64,000 nt of DNA, from NCBI GenBank assembly GCA_015179125.1, contig WHVA01000104.1, positions 186,001 through 250,000 on the forward strand. The letters run 5' to 3'. A model generated the notes under the pieces. It was not told where the DNA came from, made no database searches, and saw only the letters and a list, made by a program, of their open reading frames with translations. A program made the position numbers and the translations under genes. Below, in pieces: positions 43,579-55,391 of this stretch (position 1 is the stretch's first letter; each line of letters opens with the position of its first letter). This DNA comes from Gautieria morchelliformis. Its lineage: Eukaryota > Basidiomycota > Agaricomycetes > Gomphales > Gomphaceae.

Positions 43579-45869
43579 TCAGGGTGCTCCTGGGTGGGTT
43601 CGGTAAAATTCCCACACTTTGGCCGGCGCATGGACATCATCTTCAGATACCCACAAGTTCTCCTCATACCCGTAGCCCTCCCATTTGACTAAGAACTGGA
43701 GGCGACCTCGTAGGAGGCAGCTGTCGAGTATCTTGTCAATGACATAATGTTCCTCCCCATCAACAATTTCGGGTGGTGGTGGGGGCCTGGCTCTTCGGCC
43801 CGGGATCGGGTCTTCTGGGGCTGGGAGGAGTTTCACGACATTGAACACTGGGTGCAACCGAGCCATTGAGGCGGGCAGGCGCAACCAATATGCGTTCTTC
43901 CCGACTTTCTGAACTACCGTGAAGGGGCCGAGGTATCGGTGGGCTAGCTTAGCTGAGGGCTGGGTGGTTCAGATGTCACTTGCATTGAGGAAGACCTGGT
44001 CTCCGACAGTGTACTCGGGGGCAGGGGTTCGGTGTTGGTTATAATACCGAGCCATGTTGCCCTTCGCCTTGACCACGCTTCCAGGAGGGAGGCTTCCATT
44101 TGGTCTCGGAATTTGTTCACAGCTTCCATCCGAGAGTTCAGCTGGTTGGGTTTGAAGCCCATCCGAGGGTGCCTGTCAGTGTCGAGCATGAACGGGGTTT
44201 CTCAGGTTGAGGAGTGGACGTGGTTGTTGTACTGGAACTCTGCGAGGGGAGGAGTTCGTCCCAGTCATCTTGCCTCTCATTCACAAAGAGCCGAAGGTAC
44301 TGTTCGAGCTCTTGGTTGACACGTTCCATCTGGCCATCCCCTTGCAGGTGATACGCGGTGGTTGTGGCCAGTCTATCCTGAGCATGCGGTATAGTTCTCA
44401 GGTAAGCTCGGCCACGAATTGGGGGCCTCGATCGGAAAATACCTGGCGCAGGAGCCCATGCAGTTTCCAGACATTCCCGAGGAACAGTCGGGCTGCCCCG
44501 AGGGCTGTCACTGTGATCATGGTCGGGATGAAGTGGGACCTCTTGCTCACCACGTCCACCAGACACATGACCGCATCGTACCCATGGGATTCTGTGTCAT
44601 GATCTGTCTATTTCCCTTACCCTGCTGCCTTTACGTTCCCCCTCGTCACTCCCTAGCATCTTTTCCAGAGTTCGCCTCACCCTCCAACCACGCTTCCCCT
44701 ATGTCCTCTCCATTCGCCCTTCGTTGCATTCGCCGAATGACTGTTCACTGCTCGCATCATTCACCAGCAGGCACGCCATCAAACATGATCGACGTCCCCT
44801 ATCCGGTATGATGGCTTATCACTAGTCCCATCAGCTTCTCAATCCAACCCCTTTGGGTGTTCATATGGCCAGAATGTGTTCGCGGGATGTCCCGTCCATA
44901 GGTCGTGTGGGATCAACCCAGTAGATGAAGAGTCCGTGCAGGGTAGCATGTATGCAGGTCCCAAGATGTGGTTTCGTACATAAGTGCATTCGCCACCCTT
45001 ATTCTCCATCGTTTCATGTTAGCACTCCTCCCTCACTCTATTGTATGTTTATTCCATCTATTCCATATCATGACTGCGCACCCCTATCCAACCCTGACTC
45101 ACGATGGCCTCTTCCCTATTCGCTGATACCTTATGAGCATTCGATATAAGTAGTTTGCATTCGCATGTACATTCCCCAGTTCAATTATCATACGTCGTCC
45201 ATCTTGTGCAAACTTGACCTCGCTGTGATCATTGTCTTGAGCCTTCTCCTGGAGATTTCTATCTTCGACCAGAAGAGGACTTAGGCATCACTGGTGAGTT
45301 CTCATACTTCATCTTCATTACCTTAGCCTTCGAACTATTTTCTGTGCTGTTGGTGAAGGGTTCCGAAGGAGCACCTTCGCCGGCGAAGGGATTGTCGCTA
45401 CTTAGACAACCCTTCCATGACACCTTGCATGTTACATCGTCAAGTTCCACGGGCTATTTCGCTATGACTGTAGATAGGGTGAGCCCCGTTCGGGAAACCC
45501 TCTTATCTTGTGAACATTTATTGGTTCACCCATTCGCCAAACGGCATACTTATTCGCACAAGTTATTTGGGCATTCGCTGTGTTCACTAATACATGATAT
45601 TAACGCCTAAAACCAATCCTGGCATTCCGGTAGTTTGACGATGAAGTCTACGCTACCGTATCCCACCGGCATTCAGGAACGGGGAGCGGAACTAGCTCCC
45701 CCATTGGGGGTCGGCGTTGGGCCTTGGTGCGTAGGCAGAGGTCACAGGACCTTACGTACTGGCCGATGTACCTCGATATCTGCGGCCACCAATAGTTCCA
45801 CGCTACCAGTTCCAACGTCTTCCACCTCCCGGCATGCCTGGCTACCCGAGTGTCATGGAGCTGGGACAC
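43579..45869 (-). pseudogene. chromovirus integrase and chromodomain, split by solo LTR Y
   Basis: On the minus strand, the first block (45869-45640) has the H2C2 zinc-binding segment ([14 protein letters not shown]... [10 protein letters not shown]) and loses one base before VDFIVKLPE. After the LTR, 44590-43944 continues [20 protein letters not shown] and the DDE core ([34 protein letters not shown]). The last block 43884-43579 reads LHPVFNVVKLLPAP then a chromodomain (YVIDKILDSCLLRGRLQFLV, KWEGYGYEENLW). Such chromodomains direct integration towards marked chromatin. Frameshifts and the LTR make it inactive. Confidence 0.88.
44595..45624 (+). mobile_element. solo LTR, family Y, copy 1
   Basis: 1030 bp, starting TGTCATGATC and ending CCTGGCA. 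It matches 59622-60652 over its full length. A TATA-like TCGATATAAGTAG occurs near 45143. The target duplication is unclear (TTC on both sides at most), so the exact first base could be two bases earlier. Confidence 0.8.
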
Positions 45870-46029
45870 AATTCAGCGCCAGAGGTCATGCATATCTGGG
45901 ACGTAGATCTTTCCCCGAAATTGCAACAGCCCGTCCCTCTCCGACCACTCGGCACTTCGTACCGAGTTGGAGTGCCCCTCCCAAAGTTCTTCCATTGCCT
46001 TCACAACCGACTCCTTGCTTCCCTCATCT

Positions 46030-47470
46030 CAGAAACCCCTGCGGATGTCTTGGAGGATGTCGGCTTCTTCGCCAATGGCCGTCACTCCTTCGAGCGCCCG
46101 GACCGCAAAGAGTTCGGGACGGAGCAGTGTTAGGTCGGCATTGTCTCCACTCTCAGAGTCATGGTCTGCGCCTTGGGACAGGGCATCCAGTTTACCCATG
46201 GACCTTCCCGGCCGGTGGTGCAACTCGAAGCTGAACCAGGACAAGTAGAGGGACCACCGGGCTTGCCTCCGATTGAGCTTCTTAGACGTGTGGAAATACT
46301 CCAAGTTTTTATGGTCCATCCAGATCTCAACTCGGCTGTGAGCTCCTTCAAGGAGGTGCCGCCACTCTTCTATCTAATGCCCGGATGATCGCCAGCATCT
46401 CTTTGTCGTGGATCTCATAATTCCGTTTGACGGGACTCAGGCTCTTGGAGAAGTAGGCAATTGGATGCCACTTCTCATCTTGCCAGGATGGCTGGGACAG
46501 GACAGCCCCGGTAGCCGTGTTGGATGAGTTGGCTTCCACTCGGAAGGGGCAGAAGTCGTCCGGGAATACAAGGATCAGGGCCGAGGTGACCAGCTGCTTG
46601 AGCTTGTTGAAGGCGGCTTGTTCAGCCTCAGTCCAAACCCAAGTGACATCCTTCTTGGTCAGGTCAAAGAGGGGCCGAGCATGATGGGAGAAGTCCTGGA
46701 TGAATTGGCGGTAGAAGTTCATGAAGCCAACGAAGGACTGTACTTCCTGTCGGTTCCGAGGGCCCACCACCTTCACTGGGTCCATCTCTACTGCTCCCTC
46801 CAAGACAATGAGCCCAAGATACTCAATCCGGGTCCTCTCGAACTCGCATTTCTCAGGTTTGAGGAACAGCTTGTGCTCCCAAAGCCTCTCCAAGACCCTT
46901 CGCACAACCTTCCAATGCTCTGAGAGTGTCTTTGTGAATATAAGGATATCGTCGAGGTACATGCAGATGACACCTTCCATAATCATATCTCAGAAAACAT
47001 TGTTCATCATGGTCTGGAAGGTTGCCGGGCTGTTCGTAAGGCCGAAGAACATGACCCAAGGCTCAAACAGGCCTCGGTTCATCTGGAAAGCAGCCTTCCA
47101 CTCATCCCCTTCCCGAATACAGACATTGTTGAACCCCCATCGGACATCCAGCTTTGTAAAGTACTTCGCCCTCGGAGTTGGTTGATGAGTTCGGAGATGA
47201 GGGGGATTGGATACCAGTTCTTGATCGTGATCGCGTTCAAGGCTCGGTAATCTTGTACAAGCCGGAGGGACCCATCCTTCTTTTTGATGAAGAAGACCGG
47301 GGATGCCATAGGGGACTTAGATGGGGTATCCTCCCAGTATAGAGGTTTTCCCGCAGGAAGTTGTCCAGTTCAATCTGCTCCGAGGGGGAGAGCAGGTACA
47401 CCTTGCAGTTCGTTGGCTTGGATCTGGGCTCGAGTTCGATCGCATGGTCCCAGACTTTGCGAGTCAGCAA
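46030..47470 (-). pseudogene. chromovirus reverse transcriptase and RNase H
   Basis: Minus strand: [20 protein letters not shown], then [16 protein letters not shown], frameshifts near 47080-46990, ICMYLDDILIFTK (the YLDD active site, about 46970-46925), HKLFLKPEKCEF, YLGLIV, VQSFVGFMNFYRQF and FDLTKK. RNase H follows: ANSSNTATGAVLSQ, WHPIAYFSKSLSPV, NYEIHDKEMLAII, then [20 protein letters not shown] after another shift. Identity is firm; not translatable as one protein. Confidence 0.9.
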
Positions 47471-47609
47471 AGTGTCAAAGGATTCCTTGGCGAAGACCTC
47501 TTCGAATTCCCGCAGGTACTCCAGGATGTGGGCCTTGGCTTTGGTGTACTTCTGGGAAGCCTCGGCAAGGTGTTGAGACGTCGTGGTTGCTACTTGGATA
47601 ACCTCGGGT

Positions 47610-48728
47610 TCAGGCTTGGGGGGTTAAGTCCACATAGAGTAAGTGGTCTCCCTCTTGCAGCAGGCTCGCAAGATGGGCTTGTTCGGGGTCGGTGGCTTCC
47701 GAGGGGCCCTCCTTGGCTTTGTCATCCGAGCCATCACTCTCATCGACGATTGCTGGGTGCGTGCCTGAGCCACATTTCCGCAGCTTCCTCTCAGCCTGTT
47801 TTAGCTCCTTCCGCTCTCCCTGCTCCTCAGCTCGGCATGTGTGGCCCTTATCCGGGCAGCGACTCATGGAAATCTTTCCAGATTGCCAGTCGATCTCTGG
47901 GTTATGATCGCGGAGCCAGGGGAAGCCGATGATGATGTCTTGCACCCCAAGGGAGGCGACTACAAACGTAGTCCTCTCCGAATGCCTGTTGAACCAGAGG
48001 ATGGCGTCTATGACCTCGGTAACTGCTCCTGAGGTGTTCAGACTCCCGTCCACATTGCGTATGTAGATTGGCTTTTGGAGTTTCTGCCTACTAAGACGGT
48101 TCCTTTCCACATATGCTTGGTCCATGAACATCCCGGTGGCTCCACTGTCAATCAGGGCAGGCCCGGACTTAACCTCCCCCGTGTTAGTGGTTTGAATTTC
48201 CACCTTGACCACCAGGGATTTTGTGGTGCTGGTCGAGCTGATCATGCACTGTCTTGGCATCCTTTTCTCAAAGGCCCGAAGACGGGGCATGTACAACCTG
48301 GGGGTTTTCTGTGTGGCTTCAACCGAGTTCTCTTGCAAAGTTGAGGGGAATGGGGGCATTTCATTCTCAACTTTGAGGCAAGAGAACTGGTTATGTACAG
48401 GCAACGGGGGAACACTCCTCACCCGCTGCAATCCACAAAACCCGATGTCGGTCCTTCCGCATCCTCCATCACTTCTTGAGTTGGGGGTTCCTCTCCCGAC
48501 TTGGGGGCCGCTCAGCTTGCATAGGCTAGGGTGAGGAGCTCCGGGACCATCTCTAATTTTTCTTCGAGGGTCATGGTTCGAACGTCGAAGGCCTGGGGAC
48601 ACTCTCGGGCATAGTGTCCCGGCTTGTGGCATCGGTAGCGAGTTACCGAGGGGCGGCCGCCTCGGTGTGTAGTGTCTACATCCATCAGGGCCAGGCTGTC
48701 TCTCAGCAGGGCTGGGGCGGTGGCTTGC
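47610..48728 (-). pseudogene. chromovirus gag C-terminus, zinc knuckle and aspartic protease
   Basis: A CCHC knuckle reads RYRCHKPGHYARECP near 48640-48600; its first Cys is Arg here. Downstream, the protease motif ALIDSGATGMFMD (about 48150-48110) is followed by TTFVVASLGVQDIIIGFPWL. The frame 48632-47610 is otherwise open for 340 codons. Confidence 0.85.
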
Positions 48729-49420
48729 TGTTACGACCGTTCATTTCCGACTTCCGACCCTCAGTTCCGCCACTCCTTCGGCCCCTCCAATAGTTCCGCA
48801 CAACGTTCCGCCCCTCCGACATTTCCGACATTCCGCCCCTTGTACACTTCCCTTGTTCTTTCGACGCTATTACTCGGACCCACCGGACCCACCTCGCCAT
48901 CCATCAAAACCATATATCCGGTCACCCTTGTAGTTCGTTGTCAGATATGTTTTCCCGACCCCTTGTTCTTTGCCATTGTTCTACCCTACCCTGAACCCCC
49001 CTTGTAGTCCCATTGTTCCCAATTAGTTAGTTCCCACACATTGTACTCGACTTCCGCTTCCTCCGGAATTTGCTTAGTACAACACCATTACTTGTTGCTC
49101 TGCGTTTTGTATAAAACCCCCTCATGTATGTCTGTTATTCTGCAATCAGATAATCACCTTCGATACTTGATTTCCTTCGCTCCATCTCCTGTTCTTAGCA
49201 CAGCGAGTCTAGTAAGACCTCCGTCTCTCTCTCAGCCTTCCGTCTTCCGCCTTCCGCCTCATCTCCGACTCAAGTTCCGACCAAACCTCTGGGGCAGTAC
49301 TTTCCGACTTCCGGCTCATTTCTGAAATACCTAGGACGATAGTTCATTGGGGGCGCAACCTATAAGTTGAAGCCGCTGTCCTTTCCAGTTCCGACTTAGT
49401 GGAAATCTCGATACGTAACA
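48729..49420 (+). mobile_element. solo LTR, family X, copy 2
   Basis: 692 bp, TGTTACGACC to TACGTAACA, with exact target duplication CTTGC (48724-48728 and 49421-49425). TATA box TTTGTATAAAACCCC near 49108. It splits the chromovirus gag frame. Confidence 0.93.
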
Positions 49421-49425
49421 CTTGC

Positions 49426-50463
49426 CTCGGTCCATGGAACAGGGGCTTGGGATTGAACACAGGGGTTATGGCAGCCCTTGGGAAGGTGCTGGTGCCTCGG
49501 GTTGGCCTCCCGAAACCTCGGCCTGTTTTGAGGAATGCCTCATTCGCGTCTCGGTTTCGGGAAACTCTTCGGGCAGCCTTATACCATCCTTCGGGGTCAT
49601 TGAAGTCTGGGGCACTATCCCCGAGCAGTGCCACTTTGTTCTGCAGGCTCGGGTCTAGCCCTCGGTGAAATTTGATGACTTTCATTTTCTCGTCATCATA
49701 TTCTGCTAGGTCCACCAGTTCCTGAAAACGATTGATGTACTCGTCAATTGGGTCCTTGCCTTGGTACCAGCCAGTGCCTTCAAGCTTGGTGAGGGCGGTG
49801 AGCTGTTCATTTCTCGGGCAGAACTGGTCTGTGAATTCCTTCCGGAAATCCGCCCAACTTTAGAAGTGCGGGGTTCGGGTTTTGGCTTCGGCACATAGGA
49901 CTCGGTTTGCAAAGCACGCAGCTCGGCCAGACTTGAAGAGTGACAGGGCCCAGTGGATGCGGGCTTGATCTGAGGGTAGTGTCTCCACTGATTACAAAGT
50001 ATAGGGTCAGGGAGTTCAGGAAGGCTCAGCCTTGTTCCCAGTCCCCATCGAAATCTGAGGGTGTTGCCAGCTTCACCTTCCCCTGCCTCGGACCCATCAT
50101 CGGTCTCTCGGCTTTGCTTTCCGAGTCTTCAAACCCCTTGAACTCTTCGGTTTGCGCCTCTTCTCTCCTCGGTTCTTGGGCCGTTGGCCCCGCGTCTAAT
50201 TTGGTCATGATGACGTGCAGCAAGTTTGCTATTTCCTCGTTCTTTGTTCAGCTCACCTAGAGCTCTTCTTTGATATTCCGGATCCGTTCGGACTGATCCA
50301 TCATCACGGAATTTGAAGGGATGCTCAGGGTTAGTGCCGAGGCCGAAGGGATGACTTCGAAGAAGGGGGTGTCGGGCGCTGTATGCTCCGAGGGCGTTCC
50401 GAAATCCGATTTGGAATCGCTAAGGCCGAAATTGCCTATGGCTTTACTGTGCGGCCCGACCAC
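49426..50463 (-). pseudogene. chromovirus gag capsid region
   Basis: Minus-strand frames contain WADFRKEFTDQFCPRNEQLT-type capsid sequence and FVDLAEYDDEKMKVIKFHRG / LDPSLQNKVALLGD, typical of Ty3 gag, with stops and shifts near 49860 and 50230. It precedes the zinc knuckle across solo LTR X. Confidence 0.75.
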
Positions 50464-51158
50464 CGGTCCTTGGAGAAGAGCTTTTCCTGCTGTGAGGGCA
50501 ACTCTCCCTAGGCGGTGGACTCACGCGGCCTGGTAGAGGAGGATCGAAAGATATGAATAACCTATATGACATACAACTCACCTGGTAGAGGAGGATCCAA
50601 AGAGGAAAAGCTAAGGACCTCCACTACCAGTGCGCTACCTATATACCTCATACCCTGTTGGGTGCATTTATGCTCCTGCACCAAAATCAAGCATAATATA
50701 TTCAATTTACTGTATGGTGTTTCAATCTCTTCTCACATTGTTCTTGTACCATGCATTCATTTCTCTGTTTATTTTCGAAATTTTCCAGTCACTCTCTACC
50801 TCTCCATTCCATTTTGTTATTTCTATTTTCACAAGCGGCTGCACCCAGCGGAGTCTGAAATGACTTCGATGTGCGAGCTCTTGGGCACTAAAGAGCCGGG
50901 TAGTAGTACATGCACAGTGAGACAGATTTCCCCCTCTCTCAGTGACAACTAAATTCACTGAGAGAGGCAAGTAAATTAGTCTAGTATTCTTTTGATTTAT
51001 TGACCTAGAAATCCTCTGTAGTGAATTAATTTCTAGGTAGTGTATAATATATTTATAGTGACAACTAAATTCACTGAGAGAGTGAATTAATTTCTAGTCT
51101 GTTCTTTTGAGCAACAAGTCCATACCTACTGCCTATAATTCCTGTCCTCTACAGGGTC

Positions 51159-52697
51159 TTGGGCCCCGGAGACACTTCTGAGAAGCTATTGGGTGTTGAG
51201 AAGCTTGCTACTGATGGAAGTAATTGGCCATTGTGGCGAGCCACTCTCATCAGCTATTTCGAGTCCAAAAATCTACTCAAGCATGTAGAAGGGAGAGTCA
51301 CTCGACCTCCTGATCCTCCAGTTATGCCCCCAGGCCATATTCTTACAGAAGCTGAGGAAACTCAGATGGATAAGGCTGAGGAGAAACTGGAGAGATATCT
51401 TGCTAGAGAAGGACAAGCCAAGACCCAAATTATCGTCTCAGTGTCAGAGTCATTAGCTCTGATGCTACAGAAACAAAAGACAGCAAAAGAGACTTGGGAT
51501 GCACTGGTCAATGAAATGACCAAAAAGCCCAAGATGATCCTCACCAGCCTGCAGAGACAACTCCACAGTATGAGATGTCCTGAGGATGGAGATTTGAGAG
51601 ATCATTTGGACAAGGCCCAAGACCTATATGCTCGTCTTAATGAGATGGGAGCCAGAGTTTCTGAAGAAGAATTCATGGACATTATCCTTGCGTCACTTCC
51701 ACCATCCTATGAGGCAGTCATGAACGCCCTTACCACTTCGCTTGAAGAATGCGGGAGGCCATTAGTCCCTGATGATATTATTAGGGTACTAAAGGCTCAG
51801 TATGACAGGAAGAAAACACTCCCGCAAGAAGAGCAGGTGTTTATTGGTTCATCTACTAAGAAGGACCAAAAGGGGCAGAAGGCGCATATATGCACCAACT
51901 GCAAAAAGCCTGGACATTCCATCGAAAATTGCTGGGCTAAGGGAGGTGGAGAAGGTCAAGGACCACGTCAGAAGAAAAAAGCCAAAGGAAAGAAGAAGAA
52001 GAAGGGTAAAGCAAAAGCGAATGTTGCCGAAGAAGAGTCCTCTTCTGAGGAAAGTGATGACGGGCATCTTGCCTTCACCAATTTCGACGAGTGCTCTAAT
52101 TTCAATCTGAGCACATCCTCAGGAGTTATAGTCATACTCGACACCGGAACGACATCGCATATGACTCCTCACAAAAATTTATCGAGGAACTACTGTCAAT
52201 TCTCACAGCTGAGGACCATCCGAGCAGCCAATAAAGGCACCTTTGATGCCTTTGGCTCAGGACTGCTCGTATTATCCAATAAGGTTGGAGATAAAACAGT
52301 AGAAGTCACTTTGCAAGATACATACTATGCACCAAAAATTGCTGCTACCCTCGTCTCGATCGGTCGGTGCGATGATGCTGGCTACGATATTCGACTCGGT
52401 GGCCAGAAATGCACAATATCTAACACTGCCGGAAAGGTATTGATGCAAGCACCGAAGGTCAATGGCTTATATCGACTAGACCTCCAGTCACCAAGTGCTC
52501 AAGCCCATATGTGTTTGTCTGCCATGGAAATTCATCAAAAAATGGGGCATATCTCACAGAAGTCCCTACAACATCTATTAAATCGTGGCATGATATTGGG
52601 CATTGAACTGAGCTCCACAGGCGATAGAATTGTCTGTGATGCGTGTATTCAAGCCAAGATTGCACGCAAACCTCTTCCTCGAGAACCCAGAGACTGA
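51159..52697 (+). CDS. copia gag, protease and pre-integrase
   Basis: Gag (residues about 1-230) has LLGVEKLATDGSNWPLWRAT and ILASLPPSYEAVMNAL. The zinc knuckle CTNCKKPGHSIENCW is of the CX2CX4HX4C type. A Lys-rich stretch follows, then the protease site VILDTGTTSHMTPHK, and the GAG-pre-integrase HQKMGHISQKSLQHLL...CDACIQAK. No ATG lies at the beginning of the frame (it opens near a TTG at 51159), so the start codon may be lost. The frame ends at a TGA (52695-52697) but continues in the same phase beyond it. Confidence 0.9.
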   Translation: MGPGDTSEKLLGVEKLATDGSNWPLWRATLISYFESKNLLKHVEGRVTRPPDPPVMPPGHILTEAEETQMDKAEEKLERYLAREGQAKTQIIVSVSESLALMLQKQKTAKETWDALVNEMTKKPKMILTSLQRQLHSMRCPEDGDLRDHLDKAQDLYARLNEMGARVSEEEFMDIILASLPPSYEAVMNALTTSLEECGRPLVPDDIIRVLKAQYDRKKTLPQEEQVFIGSSTKKDQKGQKAHICTNCKKPGHSIENCWAKGGGEGQGPRQKKKAKGKKKKKGKAKANVAEEESSSEESDDGHLAFTNFDECSNFNLSTSSGVIVILDTGTTSHMTPHKNLSRNYCQFSQLRTIRAANKGTFDAFGSGLLVLSNKVGDKTVEVTLQDTYYAPKIAATLVSIGRCDDAGYDIRLGGQKCTISNTAGKVLMQAPKVNGLYRLDLQSPSAQAHMCLSAMEIHQKMGHISQKSLQHLLNRGMILGIELSSTGDRIVCDACIQAKIARKPLPREPRD

Positions 52698-54698
52698 ACA
52701 TCAAAATTCAGTGACAGAATTTATTCTGATGTCTGGGGACCTGCAAGACACCTCACGATCGATAAGAAGTCATATTATGTCTCCTTTATCGATGACTACT
52801 CAAGAGAATCGGTGATCTATCTCATGGCAGAAGCATTTTCAAAGTACAAGCTCTATGAAGCTGTAATGCTTCGACAGAGAAATGTGCACATCAAGGCACT
52901 TGTTTCTGATCGAGGGGGCGAGTATACAAGCTCTGAATTCGAACAGCATCTAGCCAAACAAGGCATGAAGCATCAGCTGACGGTACACGACACACCAGAG
53001 TCTAATGGTGTTGCCGAACGTCTGAACCAAACTCTCACTGAGAGAACTCGTGCCATGCTGTTGGAATCAGGCCTTCCTAAGATACTATGGGGCTATGCGA
53101 TACAGCATGCCAATTATCTTAGGAATAGGATGCATACAAGAGCTCTACCATATAAAACGCCCTACGAGATGATTCACCATGAGAAACCGAATCTCAAAGA
53201 CATTCATGCATGGGGAACTGAAGTCTACATTAAAGTCACTCAGGGAGATAAATTGGCAGCTCGTGCCAAGAGAGCTCGGTGGATAGGAATTTCTGCGCAG
53301 AGTCATGGTCATTATGTTTATTGGCCTGACTCGCACAAAGTTTCTGTCGAGCGAAACATTGTGTTTGATTCAGAGATGAAGAAGGGAAAGGTCCCAATCA
53401 TTTCTATTGAGGAATCCAAGCTACCTACGTCTAGAGAGGAGAAGAAGGCCATTCTGGCATCAGTGCCTGTGCCCGGTCGCTTAGTCAGTGAAGAGGCAAA
53501 GATCGAAGAAATTGATGAAAGCGCACCGGAGGAACATCTTGAAGAGCTGCAACCTATTCAGGGAGTTGATGACAGACCTAGAGAAGCTGAACCGATAAGG
53601 AGAAGCGAAAGGATCCGTCAACAACAAGTGCAGCCGGCCCCAACAGGTCCTGTAACAAGATCTCAGACTCAGAGACAAGCTGGCACACATATGACTACGC
53701 TAGCTTACGAGGACGTTGAGGACCATAAAGATAATTTATTCAACCAAGAATTATCCTCCGAGATTGATGGCATCAGTAGCTATGAGTGTGCCATCAGTCC
53801 GTTTCCAACCGATGGTCAAAACAATAACAAGGCGCCGGATTTGAGTCAAATTGAACCTAGCAATGCAGGCGAAGCTCTGAATAATCCTATGTGGAAGAAA
53901 TCAATGGACAAAGAGTACGAGGCCCTAATCGACAAGGGAGTGTGGGAACGAACCAAACCACCTCCTGGAGCCAATATTGTCGGTAATAAATGGGTCTACC
54001 TTTGGAAGCGTAATCCAGAAGGGAAACCAATAATGCCTAAATTGAGAATGGTCGCCCAAGGCTTCACACAGAAGTTTGGAGTCGACTATGATGAGACATA
54101 CTCACCTGTTGCTTGGTTATCCTCCCTGCGGATCATATGCGCCATTGCTGCTAGGAACGACTGGCCTATCCATCAAATGGACGTGGACTATGCATACCTC
54201 AATGCTACATTGCCTGAACCTATTTACATGAAGCAGCCGTATGGATATGAGTCCGGAGACAAAGACGAAGTGTTACTTTTGAAGAAAGCACTCTACGGCC
54301 TCAAACAATCTGGAAGGGAATGGTATAAACGTCTAAGTGGTGAATTCCACAAGTTAGGATTCACTACATCAGCCACAGACGGGGCTGTATTTTATAGACG
54401 TGGCGGAAAGGGGCATGTGATTATTGCAACAGCTGTGGACGACCTCACCATCACAGCTGAGAATCAGTCAGTCCTGGACGAAGTCAAACGAGATCTTGCT
54501 CAGGTCTTCAGTATGAAAGATCTAGGCGAAATCCATTGGCTGTTGAACCTTAAAATTGAAAGAGACTGGCAGAAGAAAACCATTGCAATTTCACAACCCG
54601 CATACATCGAGAAGATCATCAAAAAATTCAATCTTGAAGATGCGAAGACTTATGCTACGCCTCTTGATCCAGCTGTTAAATTGTCTAAAGACCAATGA
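52698..54698 (+). CDS. copia integrase and reverse transcriptase
   Basis: Same frame as the preceding block. The integrase core has RIYSDVWGPAR, SFIDDYSRES, LVSDRGGEYTSSEFE and VHDTPESNGVAERLNQTLTE (the DDE residues), then WGYAIQHANYLRNR. RT (RVT_2) has VYLWKRNPEGKPIMPKLRMV, AQGFTQKFGVDYDETYSPV, QMDVDYAYLNATLPEPIYM, KKALYGLKQSGREWYK and the active site AVDDLTI (the usual Y/F is A). It ends at a TGA (54696-54698) after LDPAVKLSKDQ, again with the frame open beyond. Confidence 0.92.
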   Translation, partial: TSKFSDRIYSDVWGPARHLTIDKKSYYVSFIDDYSRESVIYLMAEAFSKYKLYEAVMLRQRNVHIKALVSDRGGEYTSSEFEQHLAKQGMKHQLTVHDTPESNGVAERLNQTLTERTRAMLLESGLPKILWGYAIQHANYLRNRMHTRALPYKTPYEMIHHEKPNLKDIHAWGTEVYIKVTQGDKLAARAKRARWIGISAQSHGHYVYWPDSHKVSVERNIVFDSEMKKGKVPIISIEESKLPTSREEKKAILASVPVPGRLVSEEAKIEEIDESAPEEHLEELQPIQGVDDRPREAEPIRRSERIRQQQVQPAPTGPVTRSQTQRQAGTHMTTLAYEDVEDHKDNLFNQELSSEIDGISSYECAISPFPTDGQNNNKAPDLSQIEPSNAGEALNNPMWKKSMDKEYEALIDKGVWERTKPPPGANIVGNKWVYLWKRNPEGKPIMPKLRMVAQGFTQKFGVDYDETYSPVAWLSSLRIICAIAARNDWPIHQMDVDYAYLNATLPEPIYMKQPYGYESGDKDEVLLLKKALYGLKQSGREWYKRLSGEFHKLGFTTSATDGAVFYRRGGKGHVIIATAVDDLTITAENQSVLDEVKRDLAQVFSMKDLGEIHWLLNLKIERDWQKKTIAISQPAYIEKIIKKFNLEDAKTYATPLDPAVKLSKDQ

Positions 54699-55391
54699 CC
54701 TTCTACAGAGAGAGGCAAGAAAGCCATGTCGAAGTTTCCATACAGGCAAGCCATAGGATCACTGATGTGGGCAGCTGTAGCCACTCGACCTGACATTGCA
54801 TTTGCGGTGTCATTGCTCTCACAATTCCTTGAAAATCCAGGTGGTACACATTGGAATGCAGTAAAACGTGTCTTCAAATATTTGAAAGGCACGAAGCATT
54901 ACAAGCTCACACTTGGAAGGAATCGAGATGGCTTGATGAGGTATTCAGATGCAGATTGGGGTTCACAGAGTCATAGGCGTTCGTATTCGGCATACTTATT
55001 TCAGATTGATGGGGGCACTGTTTCATGGAGTTGCCAGAAACAGTCGATAGTAGCCCTCTCATCAACTGAAGCCAAATTCGTCGCCCTGACCCATGCGGGC
55101 AAAGAGGCTCTTTGGATGCGCCATTTTATTTCTGAAATATTCCAACCATTGAACAGACCCATCAAAGTTTATTCAGACAACCAATCAGCCATTACAATTA
55201 CGTATGGCACTCAACAACACACGAGAACCAAACATTTCGACATCAGATTATATTTCCTTCGAGATATAATCAAAAATCAAGAAGCCAAGCTCGTTTATTT
55301 GCCAACCAAACAAATGTTGGCAGATATTCTCACTAAAGGACTTCCTAGTCCTAGAGTGAAGATCCTCAACAAGAAAATCGGAATATATTAA
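54699..55391 (+). CDS. copia RT end and RNase H
   Basis: Continues the frame after the second TGA: FPYRQAIGSLMWAAVATRPD, HWNAVKRVFKYLKGT, then RNase H (SDADWGSQSHRRSYSAYLFQ, ALSSTEAKFVALTHAGKEAL, VYSDNQSAITITYGTQQHTR, TKHFDIRLYFLRD) and ADILTKGLPSPRV, ending at 55391, 13 bases before the 3' LTR. Confidence 0.92.
   Translation, partial: PSTERGKKAMSKFPYRQAIGSLMWAAVATRPDIAFAVSLLSQFLENPGGTHWNAVKRVFKYLKGTKHYKLTLGRNRDGLMRYSDADWGSQSHRRSYSAYLFQIDGGTVSWSCQKQSIVALSSTEAKFVALTHAGKEALWMRHFISEIFQPLNRPIKVYSDNQSAITITYGTQQHTRTKHFDIRLYFLRDIIKNQEAKLVYLPTKQMLADILTKGLPSPRVKILNKKIGIY

Noticed and set aside
45259..45610. Frames that recur at 60256-60637
   Set aside because: Both lie in solo LTR Y; recurrence reflects the LTR, not a conserved gene.
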